NCBI GenBank assembly: GCA_963814745.1
Contig: CAWFEA010000001.1
Location: forward strand, 124,001-188,000
Direction: 5' to 3'
Length of the DNA stretch: 64,000 nucleotides
From: CAWBRT01 sp963814745
GTDB lineage: Bacteria; Acidobacteriota; Terriglobia; Terriglobales; Acidobacteriaceae
Shown: positions 18,555 to 27,813 of the stretch, one piece after another
Layout: each line of letters opens with the position of its first letter
How positions within the stretch are numbered: position 1 is the stretch's first letter
The notes under the pieces: model-generated
The model's input: only the letters and a program-made list of their open reading frames with translations
Databases searched by the model: none
Told to the model about the DNA's origin: nothing
Translations under genes and position numbers: made by a program

Positions 18555-19289
18555 ATGACGTGGTACGCGTACTGCATTACCGAGCAAAGTTCGGTGCAAC
18601 AAGGTCGAGTTCGACGTCCCTTTCAGTTTGAGCAATTGCGTGGTATCAACTCTTCGCCAGTCATGGGGTTTCCTACCGGCGAGTTCGTGGTCCTGGTGAG
18701 TGCTTATGATCGCAATCTTCCCTTGAATCAGCAGGCCGTGGTGGAACACGCGCGAGTGGTGAGCGAGTGCTTCCGCCAGGCAACCGTGCTGCCTTTTCGT
18801 TTCGCCACTGTCTTCGATACCGACGACGCACTGCGCCATGCGGTGCGCGCCAATCGCAAAACTTTTCATGAGTGTCTTGAGCGGTTGCGCGGCAAGGCGG
18901 AGATGCATATCAAGGTCACGATGCAGGACGGAACCGTTCCGGAAGTGGTCTTGCAAACAGCTCCGGTGCGGGTTGGCGGCCAGTACCTTGAACGGCTGCA
19001 CGTCATTGCCACGCGCGACCGCGAGCGCCAGACCAAGGCGCGGGCGGTTTCGGTGCAGGTGAACAAGTTGCTTGCGCCCCTGGAGCACGAGACTAGTTGC
19101 AAGCACATCGACGCCGGACTGGTGATCGACATAGCCCACCTGATCGATGCCAATTCGCTGCCGAAATATCAGAGCCGTTACAACACCGCGACCCGGCAGT
19201 TGAAGAACTGCGAGATTTCAATCAGCGGTCCCTGGCCTCCTTACCACTTCATGCGGGGCAAGCTGCGCACGGTGAACGGAACCAACTAG
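18555..19289 (+). CDS. orphan GvpL/GvpF-family protein
   Basis: A 244-residue protein similar to the gas-vesicle accessory proteins GvpL/GvpF. Recognisable blocks are MTWYAYCI at the N-terminus, AVVEHARVVSECF, ATVLPFRFATVFDTDD and ECLERLRGKAEMHIKVTM. The start ATG at 18555 has GGAG eight bases upstream, better spaced than the ATG two codons earlier. No other gas-vesicle gene occurs in the window, so a role in vesicle formation is doubtful; many soil bacteria carry isolated homologues of unknown function. It ends 90 bp before the insertion sequence, which has not damaged it. Confidence 0.75.
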   Translation: MTWYAYCITEQSSVQQGRVRRPFQFEQLRGINSSPVMGFPTGEFVVLVSAYDRNLPLNQQAVVEHARVVSECFRQATVLPFRFATVFDTDDALRHAVRANRKTFHECLERLRGKAEMHIKVTMQDGTVPEVVLQTAPVRVGGQYLERLHVIATRDRERQTKARAVSVQVNKLLAPLEHETSCKHIDAGLVIDIAHLIDANSLPKYQSRYNTATRQLKNCEISISGPWPPYHFMRGKLRTVNGTN

Positions 19290-19324
19290 AGCAGATTCAG
19301 AGTCAGTATATCGGGTGCATCATC

Positions 19325-19343
19325 GCCGGGCTAAACGCCCGGC
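19325..19343. repeat. REP-like hairpin between GvpL/F gene and the insertion sequence
   Basis: GCCGGGC and GCCCGGC form a perfect 7-bp stem around TAAAC. There is no T-tract, so it looks like a dispersed palindrome rather than a classical terminator. Confidence 0.5.
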
Positions 19344-19376
19344 TACCTTACTGGACAGAGCTTTCGCGAATTCGGT

Positions 19377-20170
19377 TTAGGGCGTGTTAACACTATTTAG
19401 GTATCGGAGAGCCTCGACGATTAGAGCGAAGTTGAGGAAGCCGACGAAGATGACGTCGAGTTTTTCGAAGCGGGAGAAGATCCGGCGGAAGCCTTTGAGG
19501 CGGCGGAATAGTCGCTCGATCTCCTTGCGTTTGCGGTACATGGCCCGGTCGAGCTGCCATGGATCGAGCCGATTCGGCCTGGCTGGTACGACCGGAATAT
19601 AACCGAAGTCCAACGCCAGTTGCAGTGTTGGGTTGTCGTCGTAAGCGCCGTCCATGAGCAGGTGCAGCGGCACGGGCAACGGTCCGATGCCGGCCAGCAG
19701 CTCGCCGCCTGCAACCGCGTCGGAGGCTTGGCCGGGCGAGAGCGCGAAGCTTATGGCCGTGCGCGCATTCGCGGCAACCAGATGAATCTTGGTGGTCCAT
19801 CCGCCACGGGATTTTCCGATGGCCTGCGGGCCGTTTTTTTTAACGCGCCGGTGCCGTCCGGGTGCACCTTCACGGTGGTGGAGTCCAGTTGGACGGACTC
19901 GATTCTGATGCGTACGAGTTGCTCCCGCTGCAGCAGCTCAAATACCTGGTCCAGCACGCCGTTCTTGGACCAGCGATTCATGCGGGTGTAAATCGTATGC
20001 CAGGGGCCGAAACGCTTGGGCAGGCCGCGCCATTTGCAGCCGTGCTCGGCGACATAGAGTAGGGCATTGAGGAATTGCAGGTTCGTGACCCGTAGGTTGC
20101 CGCGCTGACGGGGAAGACTGAAGGCAATACGCTGGTACTGCTCCGCGACGATCTCCATACAGCGCAGCAT
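19377..20170 (-). CDS. IS5-family DDE transposase made by -1 frameshifting
   Basis: The first frame runs from the ATG at 20170 and ends at 19751 after the shift point. The second frame continues to 19377. At 19834-19841 the coding strand has eight A (GCGTTAAAAAAAACGG). A -1 slip joins LKKN to GPQAIGKSRGGWTTKIHLVA and restores one transposase of about 264 residues. The DDE triad is in VQLDSTTVKVH, LLMDGAYDDN and YRKRKEIERLFRRLK. Other features are CKWRGLPKRFGPWHTIYTRM at the N-terminal side and RIFSRFEKLD at the C-terminal side. The stop codon TAA lies outside the inverted repeat, formed partly by the TA target duplication. Confidence 0.88.
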
Positions 20171-20203
20171 AGCACAGAATTACGAATTAGTGTTAACACG
20201 CCC
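19380..20203 (-). mobile_element. complete IS5-family insertion sequence (IS427-like group)
   Basis: An 824-bp element with perfect 16-bp terminal inverted repeats: GGGCGTGTTAACACTA at 19380-19395 and its complement at 20188-20203. A TA dinucleotide flanks each end (19378-19379 and 20204-20205), consistent with a TA target duplication. It carries one transposase encoded in two overlapping frames with a run of eight A on the coding strand. It is inserted between the GvpL/F and XRE genes without disrupting either. Perfect ends suggest a recent, possibly active copy. Confidence 0.9.
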
Positions 20204-20241
20204 TAGTTCTGCAACGCGATATACGCGATATCAGTGCTTTA

Positions 20242-20589
20242 TTACTTGGCGGTCGCGGCCATTTTTTTCACCATGGCCAGCACTAATTTGCGGTCGCTAT
20301 CATTCAGGTTCGACGAGTAGCGCCGGATCTGCGAAAGGAAGCGTACTTCCTCCTCGTTCATTTGCGCTGCCGCCCGCGTCGCCGTGTCCGCGGGATTGGC
20401 GGCAAAGAACTGGCCGAGTGCAATGTCCATGGCAGAGGCTATTTTGGCTAGCGTGTCTAGAGAAGGGATAGTATGACCGTTTTCCACGCGAGAGAGATAG
20501 CAGCGCAACAGCCCAGTGCGCTTCTCGATATCTCCTTGCGACATCCCTTTCTGTAACCGGAAACTGCGAATGGTTTCGCCAATATTCAT
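20242..20589 (-). CDS. XRE-family helix-turn-helix regulator
   Basis: A 115-residue protein with an N-terminal Cro/C1-type helix-turn-helix (residues about 3-60): ETIRSFRLQKGMSQGDIEKR, then CYLSRVENGHTIPSLDTLAK. The rest is a helical tail that may mediate dimerisation. The start is the ATG at 20589, 42 bases below its predicted promoter start. It stands alone between the IS element and fabG. The target is unknown; self-regulation is common in this family. Confidence 0.85.
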   Translation of the reverse strand: MNIGETIRSFRLQKGMSQGDIEKRTGLLRCYLSRVENGHTIPSLDTLAKIASAMDIALGQFFAANPADTATRAAAQMNEEEVRFLSQIRRYSSNLNDSDRKLVLAMVKKMAATAK

Positions 20590-20637
20590 TTGATTAGTTA
20601 TCTTCTGGCTAAAATTACCGCACTCCAGGTTAGCAGC

Positions 20638-20666
20638 ATAGTAAAATCCAGCAACGCTGCATGCAA
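20638..20666 (-). promoter_or_regulatory. promoter of the XRE regulator gene
   Basis: On the minus strand, TTGCAT (20661-20666) and TACTAT (20638-20643) are separated by 17 bp. The transcript would start near 20631. Confidence 0.55.
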
Positions 20667-20773
20667 GGACAATCTTCCCGAAAACTGCCCTAAAGTGCAA
20701 TCTGGAACAATTTATGGTTCACAATGCCGGCGATTGACCCTCAATATCAGATGAACCCCCTAGAAAGCGCCGC

Positions 20774-21520
20774 CTAGCCCATCAGCATGCCGCCGTTTAC
20801 ATTCAGCACGTCACCGGTAATATAGCTGGCCTCTTCGGAAGCCAGGAAGCGGACCGCGTGTGCCACCTCCAAGTCGCGCCCGGGACGCTGCATCGGAATC
20901 ATCTTGAGGATGGTTTCGCGCATTTCGGGGGTGATATCGGCCGTCATCGCGGTTTCGATCCAGCCCGGCGCTATGGCATTGACGGTTATATTTCTTGAGG
21001 CGACCTCGCGCGCCACTGACATGGTCAGCCCGATCAGGCCTGCTTTTGCCGACGAGTAGTTCGCTTGTCCTATCTGGCCCATCCTGCCGAAGATGCTGGT
21101 GATGTTAATAATGCGCCCCCAGCGCTGCTTGAGCATGGAACCGAGTACGGCCTGGATGAGCAGAAACGGCGCCGTCAGGTTCGTCGTCAGCACCGCGTCC
21201 CAATCGGCGCGTTTCATGCGCATCGACAACTGGTCGCGGGTGATACCCGCGTTGTTCACCAGGATGTCGATTTTTCCCTGCTCGGCGATTACCTGCTTCA
21301 CCACCGCTTTGATTTCGTCCTCTGTACTCACATCGAGTTTGTAAACGCCGGCCTTGCCGCCCGCGCCGGTAATCTCGGCGGCCGCTTCCCGCAGTTTCTC
21401 TTCATTGCGCGCCGCCAGCGCCACGGTCGCCCCCGCTTCGGCGAGGACCAGCGCACAAGCCCTGCCAATTCCTTGCGAGGCGCCGGTGACGAGCGCAATC
21501 CGTCCGTTTAGTGGTTGCAT
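20774..21520 (-). CDS. fabG: 3-oxoacyl-ACP reductase FabG-type SDR
   Basis: A 248-residue short-chain reductase, probably FabG of fatty-acid elongation. TGASQGIGRA at the N-terminus binds NADPH. NNAG follows, and the catalytic YSSAK is in GQANYSSAKAGLIG. The C-terminal EEASYITGDVLNVNGGMLMG is characteristic of FabG. The start ATG at 21518-21520 has GGAG five bases upstream. The leader just above contains two tandem 40-bp hairpin units. Being outside a fab cluster, it could serve another 3-oxoacyl substrate, for example polyhydroxyalkanoate or quinone pathways. Confidence 0.85.
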   Translation of the reverse strand: MQPLNGRIALVTGASQGIGRACALVLAEAGATVALAARNEEKLREAAAEITGAGGKAGVYKLDVSTEDEIKAVVKQVIAEQGKIDILVNNAGITRDQLSMRMKRADWDAVLTTNLTAPFLLIQAVLGSMLKQRWGRIINITSIFGRMGQIGQANYSSAKAGLIGLTMSVAREVASRNITVNAIAPGWIETAMTADITPEMRETILKMIPMQRPGRDLEVAHAVRFLASEEASYITGDVLNVNGGMLMG

Positions 21521-21531
21521 AGCCGCTCCTT

Positions 21532-21611
21532 TCAATCACCCCAACAAGCCGAGCCTCGTTGGGGACCCCGATCAATCACCCCAACGAGCCGAGCCTCGTT
21601 GGGGACCCCGA
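21532..21611. repeat. two tandem 40-bp hairpin units upstream of fabG
   Basis: Units 21532-21571 and 21572-21611 differ at one position (AACAAG versus AACGAG). Each contains CCCCAACnAG and CTCGTTGGGG arms able to fold into a 10-bp stem around a short CCGAGC-type loop. They lie in the 5' leader of fabG, about 12 bases above its start codon. Confidence 0.85.
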
Positions 21612-21759
21612 GAAAACCGCCGACCTGAAATCGGAATGTGAGTAGATCAAGCAAGCATTATACGGGGCGGGAACTCACAACCCAATGACCATCGCCGTTG
21701 GCTTCGATAGCGCCTCAGGGTCGCCGAGCGAAGCAGCTTTGCCGGCGTCGGGATTCGCC

Positions 21760-22776
21760 CTACCTGAACCAGAGGCCCCAGACGACATCGACGGCGGTGT
21801 GGGTGATCGCGGAGGTCAGCACCTTTCGCTCAGAGCGCCAAGCCCGGCCGTAAAAGACTCCGGCGATCGCGGCCAGCAAAACGTACCGCCAATTGAATGC
21901 CGCACCTTTATGGAAGTGCGAAAGGCCAAAGAGCACGGAAGTCATGGCAAGAGCGGCGATCTGGCCAAGGCGGGTTTCCAGCAGATTCTGGAGAATGCCC
22001 CGGAAGAAGAGTTCCTCGGGCACGGCGGTCAGCAGAAAGGTAACCAGCACAGCCGCGGCGGCGTGGCTTGGGGATGGCAGTCGCGGATGGAAGGCAATGA
22101 ATTTTAGGACCAGCCCCAGGCCAATGCCGAAGGGAGCAAAAAAGGCCCACTCGCGCGCTGCTATAGGGAAACTTCTTCGGCTGGGAGTAAACGAATATCC
22201 CATCCCCTCGATTCCGCGCACTACCAGGTAAAGGTAGAGCGCGACATCGGCGAGGTAGAGTTTGGGCAGGCTGCCCAGTCCCGTGTAAGGCCAGGCGGGC
22301 GTCAGCAGGCGCATCTCGAGGGTGGCCGCCATCGTCAGCAAAACCACGGCATCCCGCCAACTGAATCGCGGCTCGACCGCCCGATCCACGAGCAGGGCCG
22401 CAAGCAGGACCGGAAACCCGGCCATGGCCATCGCCAGCATCCAATGGAACTCATGCCGAGGGATGGCGAAAACCAGGTACGGAAGGCAACCGAGCGAAGC
22501 TGCGGCGACTCTCCACCAGCGCTTGCGCAGAGCTGTTCTGAGAACGTTTGCCGACCCGAATCCGAAAAACCACAGCGGCGCAAGCAGCCAAGCTAAGCAG
22601 AGAAAAGCCGATACGATGTGGGCTCCCAACGGCTGGGAAAATGGCGAATCCCGGAATTCCATCCAGAAGACGGCCAGCAGCATGGCAAAGGCCGCAACCG
22701 CCACGATTGCCTGCCGGGGGCTGTCCTGGCCGGAGCTACGACCGCGAGGATCGCCATCCGGAGGCTCAACACCAGT
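21760..22776 (-). CDS. CPBP-family intramembrane metalloprotease (CAAX protease-like)
   Basis: A 338-residue polytopic membrane protein with about eight hydrophobic helices. The glutamate-rich motif TAVPEELFFRGILQNLL (EExxxR) and the histidine motifs FGLSHFHKG and THTAVDVVWG of the CPBP/Rce1 family are all present in the C-terminal half. I chose the ATG at 22776 (MTGVEPPDGD). The gene follows the broken antiporter gene on the same strand by about 50 bp. Bacterial members process small peptides or confer self-protection; the substrate here is unknown. Confidence 0.82.
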   Translation of the reverse strand, partial: TGVEPPDGDPRGRSSGQDSPRQAIVAVAAFAMLLAVFWMEFRDSPFSQPLGAHIVSAFLCLAWLLAPLWFFGFGSANVLRTALRKRWWRVAAASLGCLPYLVFAIPRHEFHWMLAMAMAGFPVLLAALLVDRAVEPRFSWRDAVVLLTMAATLEMRLLTPAWPYTGLGSLPKLYLADVALYLYLVVRGIEGMGYSFTPSRRSFPIAAREWAFFAPFGIGLGLVLKFIAFHPRLPSPSHAAAAVLVTFLLTAVPEELFFRGILQNLLETRLGQIAALAMTSVLFGLSHFHKGAAFNWRYVLLAAIAGVFYGRAWRSERKVLTSAITHTAVDVVWGLWFR

Positions 22777-22827
22777 CATCCAGCGACTCCTGCCGACCGC
22801 GGCGCGCATGGCATCCGATGCGCAAGG

Positions 22828-24050
22828 TTATCCGATGCCGCCATCGAGCGACTCCTCCGCCTCTCTGTCGGCTTCGTCGGGGCGCTCCTGCGCGGCAACT
22901 TTTTCGCGAAACAACAAGCGCAACACCAGCGGCGGAAAGATGGTGGTGATCACCGTCATCATGATCACCAAGGCGTAGCTTCGCTGCGAGATCATGTTCA
23001 TCTGCAAGCCGACAAGAGCGACAATGAGTGCGACCTCTCCGCGCGGCGTCATGCCGACTCCCGCGCGCAACGTCGGTCATCCAGCCCTCGCCAATGAGCG
23101 GCAGGCCGCAGCCTAACATCTTGGTGATAATCGCCAGCAGGGAAATGAACAAGCCCATGACAACCAGTTCTCGCGAGAAGACCGAGAGTTGCAGGCGAGC
23201 ACCCATGGTGAAGAAAAAGAACGGCGAGAGGAACTGATTGATGGCCTGCGCGCGCGGTTCCAGGTTCCATTCCGGCGAGTAGTCGGCAAACGCCAGGCCG
23301 GCGAAAAAGGCGCCGATGATGGCCGCCATGCCGATTTTGGTGGCCACCACGGAAAGGCCAAGGCAAATGGCAAGCGCCAACACCAGCGGAGCATCGTGAG
23401 TCTGCATCCGTTGCAGTCCGGGCCGTATGCGGCGTACCAGGCGGGGACCGAAAAAGATCATGAACACGGCAAAACCGACGGCCTCCGCCGCCACCAGGCC
23501 AAGATGCAGCCAGCGGATCCCCGCGCCGCTCGCCACGCTCACCACGATGCCCAGCAGGATCATGCCGAGCATATCGTCAAACACCGCTGCGCCAAGCACG
23601 ATGCGCGATACCCGAAATCGCAACACATTCAAATCGCGCAACACGCGGGCGGTAATTCCAGCACTGGTGGCCACCATGGCGGCGGCAACAAATGCCGCCT
23701 CGTGGACCGGCTGCCCGTCGGCGCGCATCAGCCAGAAGCCCGGCGACAAAAGCAAGGGTCACTCCTCCTACGGCTACCCTCAGAGACAGACGCGAGACAC
23801 TGATAAGGTCCTTGGCGTTGGTCTCCAGGCCCACGGTAAAGAGCAGAAAGACCGCGCCGACCTCGGCGATGGAATAGATAGTCGGCGTGGGGATAACAAA
23901 TTGGGTGGCATAAGGACCGAGTACGATGCCGGCCAGAATCTCACCCAGCACGGCGGGCAAATACAGGCGTTCAAACAGCTCGCCAAACACCTTCGCCCAT
24001 ACGAATATCGTAAATAGCTGTAACAGCAGCCCTTCGGTTCCGTTTGTCAT
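22828..24050 (-). pseudogene. CPA2-family cation:proton antiporter, two frameshifts
   Basis: Three segments add up to one antiporter of about 405 residues. The first (from the ATG at 24050, MTNGTEGLLLQLFTIF) contains LPAVLGEILAGIVLGPYATQ and FLLFTVGLETNAKDL. A +1 shift near 23743-23748 (extra G in GCCGGGCTTC) leads to FWLMRADGQPVHEAAF, TSAGITARVLRDLN, AVFDDMLGMILLG and IIGAFFAGLAFADYSP. A second +1 shift near 23065 leads to LRAGVGMTPRGEVALIVALV. All family landmarks remain. Both lesions are single-base insertions, so this may be an assembly error or a recent inactivation. Confidence 0.82.
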
Positions 24051-24317
24051 AAGCAGAGAAGTGGTAAGAAAGCGCGGGCCTTTCCCAAATCCTCTTAATT
24101 CTGACAACAGCCGGAAGATAAATCCAGCGAAACCCCAAGCGGCTGCTGCTATTCGGTGGCTGCCAGACAGAGCCGCCAAGCGGGTGAACGGCTGGTGAGT
24201 GCTCGATTTTTGCGGCGTGACCCTGAATCTATGCCATTCTTATGCGGTAGATATTAACCGGATGGTAATACAAAAGTTCGATTATCTCTAATCCTGCCAA
24301 CAACAAGGTGGTCTTCA

Positions 24318-24695
24318 TTGCGGAGGAAAATTGCAATTGCGCTGCGGACGGTGACTGGGCTTTTGCTCTCCCTCGCGGCAGCTTTCATTGTCGCCGGGCT
24401 TTTTCCCCATTCAGAATTGCGGCTGTTTGTACCTCTTGGATTCGTGTTTGTTCTCATCGTCTTGGCGGCTCGTTTTGGGCTTATGGTCAGCGTTCTCGGG
24501 TCGCTGGTTGCGGCCGTCGTTTTTGCTCATCGGCTCTTTCCCCCTTTAGGCAGTGTTGGTGCCGAACAGACGGCGATGCGGGAAAACCTGGGCTGGATGA
24601 TCCTCGCCGCCGTCGCTCTGTCTTACCTGTTGTTCCCTCCGCGGGGGCGTTCAAACCATCCGCAAGATGACCAGGCGCGGGAACACCGCAACTAG
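24318..24695 (+). CDS. small membrane protein, DUF4118-like
   Basis: A 125-residue protein with three to four hydrophobic helices (TVTGLLLSLAAAFIVAGLF, FVPLGFVFVLIVLAARFG, LGWMILAAVALSYLLF). The spacing recalls the DUF4118 module of KdpD-like sensors but no kinase domain follows. The C-terminus is hydrophilic and ends in QDDQAREHRN. It lies upstream of the DUF5752-TreT genes on the same strand. Function unknown. Confidence 0.55.
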   Translation: MRRKIAIALRTVTGLLLSLAAAFIVAGLFPHSELRLFVPLGFVFVLIVLAARFGLMVSVLGSLVAAVVFAHRLFPPLGSVGAEQTAMRENLGWMILAAVALSYLLFPPRGRSNHPQDDQAREHRN

Positions 24696-24930
24696 GGTTC
24701 CGTGACCCTGGCTGATGAGCCGTTTTGCGGGGAACGGCCTCGGGCGACCAACGGACCAGTTCCTGTTCGCATCCCACACCACAGGCCTCAAGCAACGTGC
24801 GTATACCTTGGCTGTGATGTCTTGCCGACTGAGGCTGCTTACGTTTGCGGATGTGAATCGCCTCGTGAGTTCAGAAACAGGTTCGGCAAGCATCGCGCTG
24901 CCAGCCGGATCGAAGGGGAGGAAGCAATTG

Positions 24931-25614
24931 GTGGCAACCGCGGAAATGCCGTCGGGAAGATTGCAGTGCTGGGCGAATTCGCCGCTCTACTTCAACACGG
25001 TCGCCCATCTGCTTCGTATCGAACGTGAGCAGGCCAAGAATCTGGGCGAGTTGTTGGAAGGATTGCGCACCTGTCCCGAGGATTCGATTTTTCAGCATAC
25101 GTTTCGCACTTTGCAGGAACATCACTTCCTACGGGAAGGTTTCTCGAACGATTTTGCCCACTGGGCATTCGAGGCGTGCAACGAAGTTGGTTTGGCCGAG
25201 CGCCTGGCTTCGCTGGACGTTCGTGAATTCACTTCCATTCCAGCTTTGCGCGAACGCATCATTGCCATCGTCGAGGATTATTTGAAGGCAACCCCGCGCG
25301 CCCGCGACCGCGCGGCGATGGAGTCTTTCTATTTTTGCGCCTCCGACACAATCGTGATTCCCACCACGATTATCGCCCGCAACTTAGAGGAGTTCGCCGA
25401 GGGGCTCGGAAAGGTGAGCCTGAACAGCATTCATTATCACTTCATCGATGCCCGCCTGCGCCTGAAACTAAATTCCAATGACTTCTCGGTTTGGCTGGAC
25501 CGGGAAATGGATATGGCCTCTTTGGCGGATAAGGTGAACCGCATCGATATCTACACCTCAACCCTCCAAGATGTGCGCTGGCAGATTGTCCGCGACATCC
25601 AGCTCGCAATGTAG
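24931..25614 (+). CDS. DUF5752-family protein
   Basis: A 227-residue soluble helical protein. Recognisable blocks are CWANSPLYFNTVAHLLRIER, LLEGLRTCPEDSIFQHTFRT, FSNDFAHWAFEACNEVGLAE and LNSIHYHFIDARLRLKL. The family (DUF5752) is repeatedly found beside trehalose synthase/glycosyltransferases, as here. I chose GTG at 24931 because GGGGAGG lies nine bases upstream and because the family-like sequence begins just after it; the frame continues to 24715. It ends within the stop/start region of the treT gene, so the two are coupled. Its biochemical role is not known. Confidence 0.7.
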   Translation: MATAEMPSGRLQCWANSPLYFNTVAHLLRIEREQAKNLGELLEGLRTCPEDSIFQHTFRTLQEHHFLREGFSNDFAHWAFEACNEVGLAERLASLDVREFTSIPALRERIIAIVEDYLKATPRARDRAAMESFYFCASDTIVIPTTIIARNLEEFAEGLGKVSLNSIHYHFIDARLRLKLNSNDFSVWLDREMDMASLADKVNRIDIYTSTLQDVRWQIVRDIQLAM

Positions 25615-25640
25615 TGTCCCCGCAACCCTTGAGGCCGTCG

Positions 25641-27042
25641 ATGAACAGAAACCCAGTGAAGGAGCAAGCGCGCGCAATGGAAGACCGTACAGTGGAAAAA
25701 GCCGCTGCCAGCTCCACCCAGGACAGACCTGGGGAGACTCGCACGGAAGTCCCGCGCCGCGAACGGCGCAAGCGTCCCCGCATCAGCGAAACGCCGCCTT
25801 TGCCAGCGCCTCCGCCCAGGCTGGACGACTATGTTCCCATCATCGGGCAGGCCTACGTTGACGAGTTGCGCTACCTGGCGCAGCGTCTGCGCGGCAAGTC
25901 GCTCAAGATGGTGAATTCGACCGCGGTGGGCGGTGGCGTGGCGGAAATCCTGAGCCAGTTGATCCCCCTCATGAACGAACTCGAAGATTGACACAAAGTG
26001 GGATGTGATCACCGGCGGCAACGACTTCTTCGAAGTTACCAAGGGATTTCACAATGCCCTGCACGGAGGCGACTACAACCTGTCCAAGGAGGCCAAGGAA
26101 ATCTTTCTCCTCTACAACGAGCAGAATCGCCAGCGCATGGAGTTCGCCGAAGACCTCATAGTCATCCACGACCCGCAACCGGCGAACCTAATCGCCGCTA
26201 AGCAGAACACGCGGAGCAAGTGGATCTGGCGTTGTCACATCGACTTGTCCAATCCTCACCCCGACGTCTGGGGATTTCTCCGTCCCATGGTCGATCAGTA
26301 TGACGCCGCCATCTTTTCGTCGCCCTCATCCGCCCGCCAGCTTTCGACTCCGCAGTATCTGTTCTATCCGTGCATCGATGCCCTCTCGGAAAAAAACAAG
26401 GAGCTGGACGAATCGGTTCTCAACCGGGTCTGCGATGACTTTGACATCGATCGCAAACGGCCAATCGTGACCCAAATCTCGCGCTTCGACCGGCTGAAGG
26501 ACCCGGTGGGCGTGATCCAAGCCTATAAGCTGGCGAAGAAGTACGTTGACTTTCAGCTCGTGCTTGCCGGAGGCGGAGCCACGGACGATCCCGAAGGCGC
26601 GGTCGTGCTGAAGGAGGCGCAGGATGAAGCCGGCAGCGACCCCGATATCATCATCCTCAATCTGCCGCCATGGTCGGCCCTCGAAATCAACGCTTTGCAG
26701 CGCGTGTCCACCATCGTGGTACAGAAATCGATCAAGGAAGGTTTCGGGCTCACCGTGGCCGAGGCTCTGTGGAAGAAGAAACCGGTGATCGCCGGTGCGG
26801 TCGGCGGAATTCCGACGCAGGTGATTCATAAGTTGACCGGAGTGCTGGTGCACTCGGTGGAAGGCGCAGCCTACCAGATGCGCTATTTGCTTACCCACCC
26901 GGAGTTCGCCGCCGGTCTGGGGCGCAATGGCTATGAACACGTCAAAGAGAATTTCCTGCTGACGAGCAACGTGCGCCGTTGGCTGCTGCTGTTCCAGATC
27001 CTGCTGGGCACCGCACCACTATTGAGCGAAACGAGAGGCTAA
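25641..27042 (+). pseudogene. treT: trehalose synthase-type glycosyltransferase TreT, one frameshift
   Basis: A GT4-type enzyme that makes trehalose from nucleotide-glucose and glucose. The first segment has KMVNSTAVGGGVAEILSQLI and stops after MNELED at 25989-25991. One extra base near 25983-25987 separates it from the second segment, which resumes at TKWDVITGGNDFFEVTKGFH. The rest is intact: WRCHIDLSNPHPDVWGFL, VTQISRFDRLKDPVGVIQAY, and the nucleotide-sugar block KEGFGLTVAEALWKKKPVIA. The first 60 residues are Pro/Arg-rich. The start could be GTG 25614, ATG 25641 or ATG 25677. Because only one base is wrong, the gene may be functional in the real genome. Confidence 0.82.
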
Positions 27043-27126
27043 GCCGGATTCGCGGAAGGTATACCCCGTGAAGGCGGTGCCAGAACCGGGTACATCAAAC
27101 TTGGAACTGCTCTAAGGCTCTACCGC

Positions 27127-27813
27127 TCACTTCAGCCTCTCTGGCGCCCACACCAGCACTTTCAGCAAGCGTGAGTAGTGCGCCAGATGGGGGCGCGGCG
27201 GCAACTGCAAGCCCAAAGGCTCGGCCATGGTATTGAGTTCGACTTGAACCGCAGCTTGCTGCAAGGGCCAAGGCAAGTGATGAATATCGACGCGATAGAG
27301 CTTGTTGCGGTTCCAGGAATAAAGACAGTAGCGCTCGGTGAGAAACTCTTCCGCGCTTCCGCGGCGTGCCGCGCGTGGCGGCGAGACCGGCTGGTAGACG
27401 ACGTGGAATTGCGGCATGCCGCCGGCGGCCCTTGGCCCGTGCAGCCGCCGCGCCTCATAGCGGATTTCCCCCGTCCCATGCGAACTCATGCGGGCGTGCC
27501 AGTAGGGAAGCCGGTAAAACATGCGTGCGCCCCATACCGCCGAAAGGTTAGAAGCGTCCAGACTGAAGAAGTAGACCCCAGGCTTGTCGCGGTAAGTGAC
27601 GTAGGTGCGAACGTTCAGCTCGTAAAAGCGCGACAGCTTCGGGATCGGGGGAATCCCCGGCGGGCGCAGGGAGCCGATCCAGAACGGCGTGATCGACAGC
27701 CACGCCTGGTCACCATAGAGATCAAGCCCGAGAACCCCCGGGACGAGCTTGCGCAGAGCCGCGGGTTCCACCTGAAAATGCGCGAACAGAAGGTCGTGCC
27801 AGGTTTGAGTCAT
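27127..27813 (-). CDS. DUF2071 (YqjF-like) family protein
   Basis: A 228-residue protein. Family landmarks are the N-terminal WHDLLFAHFQVEPAALRKLV, WLSITPFWIGSLRPPG, ELNVRTYVTYRDKPGVYFFS and LTERYCLYSWNRN. The members are cytosolic proteins of unknown function and size (about 220-250 residues). The gene is convergent with treT and is followed upstream by a 470-bp non-coding stretch. Start ATG at 27813 (MTQTWHDLL). Confidence 0.8.
   Translation of the reverse strand: MTQTWHDLLFAHFQVEPAALRKLVPGVLGLDLYGDQAWLSITPFWIGSLRPPGIPPIPKLSRFYELNVRTYVTYRDKPGVYFFSLDASNLSAVWGARMFYRLPYWHARMSSHGTGEIRYEARRLHGPRAAGGMPQFHVVYQPVSPPRAARRGSAEEFLTERYCLYSWNRNKLYRVDIHHLPWPLQQAAVQVELNTMAEPLGLQLPPRPHLAHYSRLLKVLVWAPERLK

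Noticed and set aside
25641..27042. In-frame TGA in treT as a selenocysteine codon, given a selB gene in the window
   Set aside because: After the TGA the same frame reads HKVGCDHRR, unlike TreT; the family sequence resumes one base over. This is a frameshift, not Sec insertion.
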